Shown here piece after piece: positions 57,122 to 64,000 of a DNA stretch of 64,000 nt. Origin of the DNA: Sparassis latifolia (taxonomy: Eukaryota; Basidiomycota; Agaricomycetes; Polyporales; Sparassidaceae). The stretch's first letter is position 1; each line of letters opens with the position of its first letter. Location of the stretch: contig CM031561.1 in NCBI GenBank assembly GCA_018466975.1, positions 1 through 64,000 of the forward strand, read 5' to 3'. The position numbers were made by a program, and so were the translations under genes. The notes beneath the pieces were generated by a model that worked only from the letters and a program-made list of their open reading frames with translations, was not told the DNA's origin and searched no databases.

Positions 57122-58977
57122 CTAGTCGGTCATCTCCAGCTCCCTGCGTATCCGCTCTCTCACATCGCGCAGCCCGCCACCCTCGCGCTTCACCCTCCGC
57201 GGGCTGCGCGTGTGCACCTCCTCCGCGCTCTCGCTCTTCTTCAGCGCACGCCCGGGGCTGGCTGGCAGCTTCTCGGAGCTCGTGCCTGCATCGGCGTCCG
57301 CGCCGCCGGTCGAGGGTGCGGGCATCTCGAGCCACTCTCCGCCGGCGATATCCAGACGGCGCAGGAAGAACGGGCAGAGCTTCGTGAGTAGGTGCAAGGA
57401 TTCGTACGCCTCGGCGGAGGATATGGGCACGGGCGAGGATTTCACAACAGCTGCAGCCACCTCGGAGGTGAGCAGGGCGCGCCGCTTGCGCGCACTGGGT
57501 GTAGAAGTTGAACTACCAGGGTTCGAGAACAGCCTGCAGGAAACTGAACATCAGTCTTCATTACCGGTGGATTATGCCAGGGAATATACGCACATCCAGA
57601 CACTCTCCGCAACGCCCCCGAGCCGGCCCAGAAGACACCTCCGGCGCATTTCGTCCTGGCTTAGCTTCATGAGCTGTTCTTTCGTCATCTTGCCCGCAGT
57701 ACCAGGCGTACCACCCTTCGTCGGCGTCGCTGTCAGCGAGCGCTGACGAACGCGCTCATACAGAGCCTGGCGGCGCGAGCTCGTAGGGGTCTCCGGAGCC
57801 GTCTGTGCATTGACTCCGCGCTGATGGACGGGTGTTGTTGGGACTGATGACGAGGACGCTGACGAGGTGGGGGTATCGGGCCGCTTCAGCGAGGGAGTCC
57901 TCGAGCTCGTTGGAGTTCTGAAGCCAGTGGTGGGAGTCTCAGGCCGTACCGGAGAGGAAGTCCTTGAGCTCGCAGGAGTCCCGAAGCTGGTGGGGGTGAG
58001 GAGACTTGGCAACGAGTCTTTACGGGAGTAACGCGAAGATGGGGTCTGCGGGAAAGGAACGGAGCTCTTGGACGGTGTCCCAACTCTGCTGGATGGCGTG
58101 ACAGGGAAAGGAATCGCAAAATCGCGAGCCTTCTTGGTGGGAGACTTGAGTCCTGATTTGGAGGGCGATGGGGATGGGGATGTGGGTCTCGTGAGGATGG
58201 AGAGCGAAGAGGGGGATTTAGGTGATGAGGAAGCGAGGAGACGCGTGAGGGTGGATGGCTTAGCGGCGACAGGAAGAGCGGGCAGATCCGCCATGGGTAC
58301 GTGAGGTATGGGGGACTGATCTGCATGGAGCTGTGGGGAGAACAGCAGGTGAACAAAAGATGGTGGGAATGAAAATGAGAAACAAACCTCAAGCCACCGG
58401 TCGAGTTTACCGCGGAACTCTTTCCGACGCGTCTCGCTGGAAGCGGTCCATCTGGCAACAGCAGCCATACCTCCGCCCATACCCTTGTCAATATCCATCT
58501 CCACCTCGATTCCAATGCCGTACGCCGGCACCCTCGAACCGGCAGACTTGGAATAGTGGCTCGTCTGATTGATCACGAAGCTCATGGCACCGCGCGTCCA
58601 GTCCTTCGCCGGGAACGCGACAGCCGGGGTGTCCAAGAACGGGTTATCATCGTCGTCATTGGCTTTGGCTTTCCCTTGCACTGCCTGCAGTGGGGATCTG
58701 CTTGCCGTCCCACTCCCACAGCCAGCAGAGCCGCTTCAAATCATCGACGTCAAATCTGTGCGTCAAGCCAGAGTACGTCGCCAGTGAGTGGTGGTTCAAA
58801 ACATTCCGGACAAGTCCAGTGTCCTCGGATGGGGAAACCGCGCAGGTAGCTAGCGCGTGCGATAACGCGTGTTGCAGAGCAGTATGAGCGTTATAAAGGT
58901 GGGTTAACTGGGAAGGAAGGGGTGTCGCGTCGCCTTTCGCCTTTCGACGCGTGATAGTCGGCGGCGGGGTCGGTGGG
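57122..58977 (-). CDS. CDT1: DNA replication licensing factor CDT1 (5' end unresolved, one apparent frame change)
   Basis: From 3' to 5' the exons are 57122-57533, 57594-58330 and 58389 upward; the frame is open to an acceptor-like site at about 58977. The first exon with the ATG was not found. Reading N to [41 protein letters not shown] (the CDT1 winged-helix region), [47 protein letters not shown], a long Ser/Thr/Pro linker with many SP/TP sites, and the C-terminal winged helix [20 protein letters not shown] with [20 protein letters not shown] and a basic tail. CDT1 loads MCM2-7 onto ORC/Cdc6-bound origins; SP/TP sites suit CDK control. Between [10 protein letters not shown] and NDDDDNPF the frame shifts by one base near 58690-58705. 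Confidence 0.88.
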
Positions 58978-59764
58978 CTGATGTATAGTGAGTTACACGT
59001 GTACAGTATGATTGCCGCGATTGTGGACGTACGCTGTTCTCAGTTTCTTGGGAGTGAGGAGGTTATCATCAAGGTCTGGAGGACAACGTTTCTTCCTGGG
59101 AGAGACACGGAGAGCAGAATATATATCGGACATAATGGGAAGGGTATATGGCACGTGCAGAAAGCAGGCAGGGCCAGCAGAGCAGAGAGGTCTCGCGGAG
59201 TGTTGACCACAGAACCGCCACGACGCGACGCGCGTTAAAACGCGTCCACGTAAGCATTTTCCACGCTGTACGCGAGCACCCGATCTAACTTCTTGGATAC
59301 TTATTCAAAGAGTGGCAGACTAACAGACACAAGATAAAAAACAATCATTATACTAGGCGGTATAATATGTGTGGTCGCATGCTAGGGATAAGTGGTGCAT
59401 GGTATGATAATACAGATAATTGCCCTGTTCAATTATGTCCCTCCCTACTTTCCCTACTCTCGCCTTGGCACTCATCGTGATCTCCGGCATTATGTGTGTG
59501 CCAAAAATATCTCAACACTTTGTATGCAAGATCGCGCTTGCGTTCTCCATAGAAAAGGTTACAGTGTTATGCGGGGAATAACTAGCTTTCAAACCATCTA
59601 AAATTCAAGCATAACGAAGGAAACTCGCGTCCGCAGAGCAGAGCGCGAGCAACCGCAAGCTCTGATCTAGCCGAAGGGAAAGTAGGGAGGGACATAATTG
59701 AATAGGGCAAATACATCCGTCGGTGATCGGATTCCTGTGACCAGCGGACTTCTGTCTTCGGCGT
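58978..59764. other. Region between CDT1 and the sugar transporter, with an inverted repeat
   Basis: Probably contains the CDT1 5' exon and promoter, an inverted repeat pair (59420-59456 and 59673-59709), and the 3' region of the sugar transporter. No complete gene was recognised. Confidence 0.45.
59420..59709. repeat. Inverted repeat pair of about 37 bp flanking 216 bp
   Basis: The left arm (59420-59456) reads TTGCCCTGTTCAATTATGTC then CCTCCCTACTTTCCCT. The right arm (59673-59709) is its reverse complement with one mismatch. The arms are about 216 bases apart. No clear target-site duplication is seen at the outer ends, and the interior has no coding capacity. It may be a small MITE with diverged flanks, a hairpin in the transporter 3' region, or an inverted segment duplication. 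Confidence 0.8.
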
Positions 59765-62175
59765 TCACGCTCTGTGTTCGCGCGTCTCCTTCTCGTCCTT
59801 GTCCCTTGGCCGCACGCCGAGGATCTCGTCTGCCTCCGGTGTGCCAGCAAGAGGAATATCTTTCCTCAGCGACACCGCCACGGGCGAAACGCCTTCGTTG
59901 TACGCCAGAGCGAAGACGACGTCCATGTCTTGAGCGCACACATCAGCGACTCAATATCGAAGCCTCTCGCGTAACGACGTACCTTCGAGCGATCTGCCCG
60001 CGGTCTCTGGGAAGAAGAAGTACACAACAGGGATAATGAACGCGTTCAGCGCAGCAAATACTGAATTGTGCCAGGGGTAAGCTTAGACTGAATTGGCGAG
60101 GATAAGTGAACGTACCAATGTAAGTTCCCCAGTGGATGTTGCTAAATGAGGGGCCAGTCACCATAACAACCATGAAGTTGAATATCCAATTGGACGCCGT
60201 GCTAAAGGCATTGGCAGGAGCTCTGATGCGCAAGCCCACGATCTCAGCGGGCTGGGGCGTATTTAGCGGTCAGCGTCGAGTAAAGCAAGCAACACACCAT
60301 AGGCACTCACATAGAGCCAGGTCATGCCAAGCCAGCCAATCGCGAAGAATGAGTTGAACACGAACAACAACACTGCGGAAGCAATTTGGGCGCCTGACGA
60401 GTCGACGCTGCCCAGAACTGCCAGAACCACCATGGTTAGTGTCTGACCGACGGCGCCAAATAGCATAAGCTTGCGGCGACCGACACGGTCAATGATGAAT
60501 ATGGCAATGAGACTGGCGAGGAAGTATTCCGTGCCGTTGGCAGCGGCAATGATGCGCGCATTGACCGCACTCAGGCCAAGGCGTTGGAAGAGGAGCGTCT
60601 ACGAGGGAATAAGCAAATTACAGAGCAAGAAGGAGCTTGAGCTAACAGCGTAGCTAGAGGTCACATATCAATATCATTACCACTGCTAAAAACGATACAC
60701 TCACTAGGTAATAAGATTAATACCAGTAATCTGCTGGAAGCATTGATTAACCACGCCCAAGAACGTACGTCGGAAGTTCTGGGTTCGGCCGCCAGTGAAG
60801 ACCTCCCGCAGGGACGCCTTCGGCGAACCGACACCAGTTTCTACTGCGATGGCTTCAAGGATGCCTTTGTATGTCTGTTGTACGGACTCGCTCGAGTGTG
60901 GCTTGTCTTCGAGGGCCGCGATCACTGCAAGTGCTTCGGCGTTGCGACCATGCTTCGCAAGCCTTTACGAGCAGAGATATCACTTGGCGTAACTACTATG
61001 CAGTTACTTAACGTACCATCGAGGAGATTCTGGCAACTGCGCGGACATTACTTAAGACTAAGTCGAATCAAGGTCAATCTCAGGACTCACAAATGCGATA
61101 CCTCCGACCATCATGACAGCCAGCACAATCTGAAGTGCGATTGGGACTCTCCATTGCGCAGATGAACCGGTGATCCAGAAGCTGAGAGGCACATGCATCA
61201 GTACGACAACTTTAGCAAATCAATGAAACCATACTCACAAGGCAAAGTCTATCCACTGCACTCGCCCATGTGTCAGCACAACGGCGAAACGAATAAGAGA
61301 AACATACATACATATCTGAACCAATGTCAGATCGGTTGAAGTGGTAGAAGATTAGACAAACTCACGAGATCATGATACCAAATGTGATCAAGCTACCTTC
61401 CACCATGATGAAGCTACCACGACTGGCAGCAGGGGAACATTCTGCGTGATAAGAGGGCACAGTCGATGTCTAGCGTAAAAATATTCAACGGTCAGGTCAA
61501 GCTGCACATGAAGTGTACACCCACGTTGAGACCGTTCCCTAGACCGGTAACTATACGAGCTACAATCATCTGTGCATAACTGAACGATGTCGTCTGCAGG
61601 ATAGCACCAATGATCATGATTATGCCGCCCAGCACGATAGTCTTCCGCCGTCCCAGAAAGTCGCCCACCCATAGGTTCGACAGAGCGCCAAACAGACAAC
61701 CGATCTCCTACATAAACACATAGCCGTTCAGTAACCTCGTGTCAGGATATAGTCGCGCAAAGCCAAGATTCACATAAATTGCCACAAGGAAGCTTTGTAA
61801 TGTGGGGCTAGTAACAGTTTGAGGGAAAACCTTGTCAAACTAGCCTAGACGCATCAGCCATGTACACCTCGACACGGCGACAACCGATTATGCTACCTGA
61901 TTCGCCGAGAGAAGTGCGGACATGACACCTTGATCGTAACTGGTTTGTAGATGTGAGTGACCACCCCTGCGGTGTCAAACTCAGACGCACCCGAACAACG
62001 TGAAGCCCGTTCCCGCAACGAACGCCAGAGCATATGTCAAAGGACGTCCTCGCAGACGCGGCTCTGCGGCGCGTACTTCTTCATCCCACTCAACTGTGTA
62101 CGCCTGCGAAACCTCCTTGTTGGACCGCTCGGACCTCGAGTCGCTGCTATGGCGCAAGGCAGGCTGAGAGGACAT
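59765..62175 (-). CDS. MFS sugar transporter (hexose/disaccharide permease type)
   Basis: A many-exon minus-strand gene from ATG 62175 (MSSQPALRHSSDSRSERSNK) to stop 59765. Sugar-porter signatures appear in order: FVAGTGFTLFGYDQGVMSAL, LFGALSNLWVGDFLGRRKTI, a second-helix region with IVTGLGNGLNVSTVPSYHAE, the central cytosolic loop (IAALEDKPHSSESVQ), the QQITGINLITYYATLLFQ helix-7 motif, DRVGRRKLMLFGAVGQ, GMTWLYPAEIVGLRIRAPAN, and PETAGRSLEDMDVVF after helix 12. The C-terminal tail is charged. It is a plasma-membrane proton-coupled or facilitative sugar carrier; the fungal group with YDQGVMSALL includes hexose, lactose and xylose transporters, so substrate stays open. All key motifs are intact across the splice joints I checked. 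Confidence 0.92.
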
Positions 62176-64000
62176 GACGGCCACAGTATAAGGGCAATTC
62201 AAATGCGGGGTGAACGAGGACACACATTCATTCACAGGCGCCTTTAAGAAGTCTCGCTGCTTCAGATAAAAATTGGACGGTGGAGTAAACCCGATCACGG
62301 GTCGCGATTGTTGCGACTTGAGGGGGAACCGAGAGTTCCGTTGTATTGTCTTCCACGGCATGAGCGGTACTTCGTTCCGTACGAGTCAAGCGTTCGCAGC
62401 GGCAGTACAGAACCACACTAATGATCACAGGACATTCCAAGACACTCCAAGCGGTGGCACGCCTTCGAGCGCGCTTTTTTTAGGGATTGCCACGAAGTAG
62501 TGGAGTTCCATCGTTCCGGTAAAATGTTCTGCGGTGGTCACTATTGACCTCGGAAGATGGCGCGTTGACTACATGACGAAAGCGCTTCACTTCGCATCAT
62601 GTCAGTTCACGCGTTCGACACCGCTGGAACGGGCTCACATATTACTGGCTTGTCACCACTGTCACTACACGTGGTTTTCACCAAAGACTCGATGCCTAGC
62701 AAATTGGGGTCAGAACGTGAGGATCAGGCAAGATATTATCTGTATGAGCCATATGATGCCAAATTGATCAGTCAAGCTCACCTATGTTTGATAAGCTCTG
62801 CTGGGTACTGTCTACGTCAGAAGGCGAGTAGCTCACATGCTCATGCAGCGTGACTCTTCAGCGTTAAGCACTTCAGTATCAACTTGGACGGTAAGGAAAG
62901 AAGCCACAATGGCCGGGCCGATGTCCAATTGGGACCGTGACTTTCTTTATGCTCGTGTCACTCAACGCGTTACGCGACGCGTCTCACCCCCCATGAAGTA
63001 CCTCTAACGAGCCACTACGCTCGACTTCTCGGACTCGTTTACATACCACAGTGCATCTACTAGTGGAGGTCCTGGCAAACTGTCCTCACGATGATTTTGT
63101 TCGACGGCACCGCTGTGCCGTGCAAAAATTATCTTATTTTTCCATCGGCACCATTGCGTCTGGAAAACATACATGGTCAAACCGCACGCCGAAACCACCA
63201 CTTCGGCGTATTTTGAGTAGTTGATCGCCTTTAGATGGCTCTCTTGCATCCTGTTGACGATGCGAGCCCTCGGGCTCCAGCGGTCGCCCACGCCCCTGCG
63301 GCTTTGGCGACTTAATGTTCTTGCATACGACATTGACGGTGACGTCACTCTATATATCTACGCTGATGTGCTCACCCCCAGGTGTAGTAGGCCGAGCAAG
63401 GAATCTTGAACTCTTCAACATCCGGGCTGTCGGCCGGTGTGGATGAATTTCATCATTAGCACAGGAAGCTTGAAGCACGCGCGTTGATCTTGCTCAATCT
63501 ACGACAAAATCACTGCCGATGAAAACTTCGGTGGCCCTGCCGATATGCACTTTGATGTGTTTACCGCAATACAAGCCCGATATCGGGACACAGTGCCAGC
63601 GACGTACCACCATACTTGTCGCTCTACGGATCAATACCTCTTTCAATTGCGGGCTGCTGACTTTTATTACCTCAGGGACACTCCAAGCTCAGCCCAGCTC
63701 GCTGTCGAGAAATGTGCAGTCCTATCTGCTGGGTTGACCCGATCGGGGCTCTTGCCACTTTTTTTACCGTAATACATCACCGGTGTGAGAGGTACGTGGA
63801 TTCATTCTAGATGATGCAGTGAGCATAGCAATTGTGGGATGAAATTGTGGTAGCTTACCTTCCAGCTGCCTGCATACTCGTGAAGGGCTGGTGAGTCCTG
63901 TGAAGGCTCACGACGTCTCGTGAGATGAGTCCGCCCCCTGTTGGCAGATATTTGCGACAAGCATGAATACTTTAGTCCGTGCGCTCACACCTCGGCATTA
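62176..64000. other. Gene-free right end of the window
   Basis: About 1.8 kb upstream of the sugar transporter. Only short frames without motifs are present (for example 63004-63348, -). The first few hundred bases should hold the transporter promoter. Nothing else was recognised. Confidence 0.45.

Noticed and set aside
1..64000. CRISPR arrays, bacterial operons, phage or viral genes
   Set aside because: No spaced direct repeats of CRISPR type, no ribosome-binding-site-led gene strings and no viral hallmark genes were seen; all recognisable genes are intron-containing fungal genes.
1..64000. tRNA or rRNA genes
   Set aside because: I looked for T-arm-like GTTCGAATC blocks with paired stems and found none I could fold convincingly by eye; a covariance-model scan would be needed to exclude them.

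Overview
The window is nuclear DNA of a filamentous basidiomycete, most likely an Agaricomycete. The genes are densely packed on both strands and rich in short introns (mostly about 50-65 bases, GT...AG). Protein families and gene structures fit this group: an NRC-2/FPK1 kinase, CLASP/Stu1, a fungal Tctex light chain, and an Agaricomycete-type orphan with a VIFKDEDGNELTR-like motif. No bacterial, organellar or viral genes were recognised. Exon models were joined by hand from donor and acceptor sites, reading phase and remembered family conservation, so boundaries may be off by a few bases.

Layout. 1-4378 holds no recognisable gene. 4379-7416 is an AGC-VIII-type kinase (+). 7417-10528 is a long GC-rich gene-free stretch upstream of an HSF-type transcription factor (10529-12694, +). 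14133-18831 is the CLASP/Stu1 microtubule regulator (+). 19201-20577 (-) is an orphan whose start codon lies 22 bases from an 8-bp target-site duplication flanking a 517-bp hAT-like MITE (20607-21123). 21652-23811 (-) is a PPR-like mitochondrial protein and 24015-24921 (-) a TPMT/halide-methyltransferase-type enzyme. 24922-28570 is gene-poor. 28571-29190 (-, Tctex light chain) and 29409-30866 (+, PEX11) are divergent. 30867-33696 is repeat-rich, with a second inverted-repeat element with 8-bp TSDs (31486-32151) and an 18-bp minisatellite. A small mitochondrial membrane protein (33697-34158, -) and TVP38 (34544-35920, +) follow, then an orphan nuclear-type protein (36444-39422, -) and an anion:cation symporter-type MFS permease (39629-42031, -).

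From 42656 on there is a housekeeping block: ERG10 thiolase (-), ATG10 (-), ribosomal protein eS1 (+), adenine phosphoribosyltransferase (+), the ER mannosidase MNL1/HTM1 (-), a double zinc-ribbon protein (+), a modular orphan (53533-55408, +), FAF1 ribosome-assembly factor (-), CDT1 replication licensing factor (-) and a sugar transporter (59765-62175, -). 62176-64000 shows no gene.

The genes do not form one pathway; this is ordinary chromosomal housekeeping DNA with two accessory islands (24.9-28.6 kb and 30.9-33.7 kb). The most notable observations are two non-autonomous DNA elements with perfect 8-bp target duplications (one forming the immediate promoter of a gene), very small exons (4 nt in the permease, 19 nt in the light chain, an ATG-only coding exon in ERG10), an orphan gene built from symmetric phase-2 exons with repeated modules, and two places (CLASP, CDT1) where conserved protein sequence changes frame.
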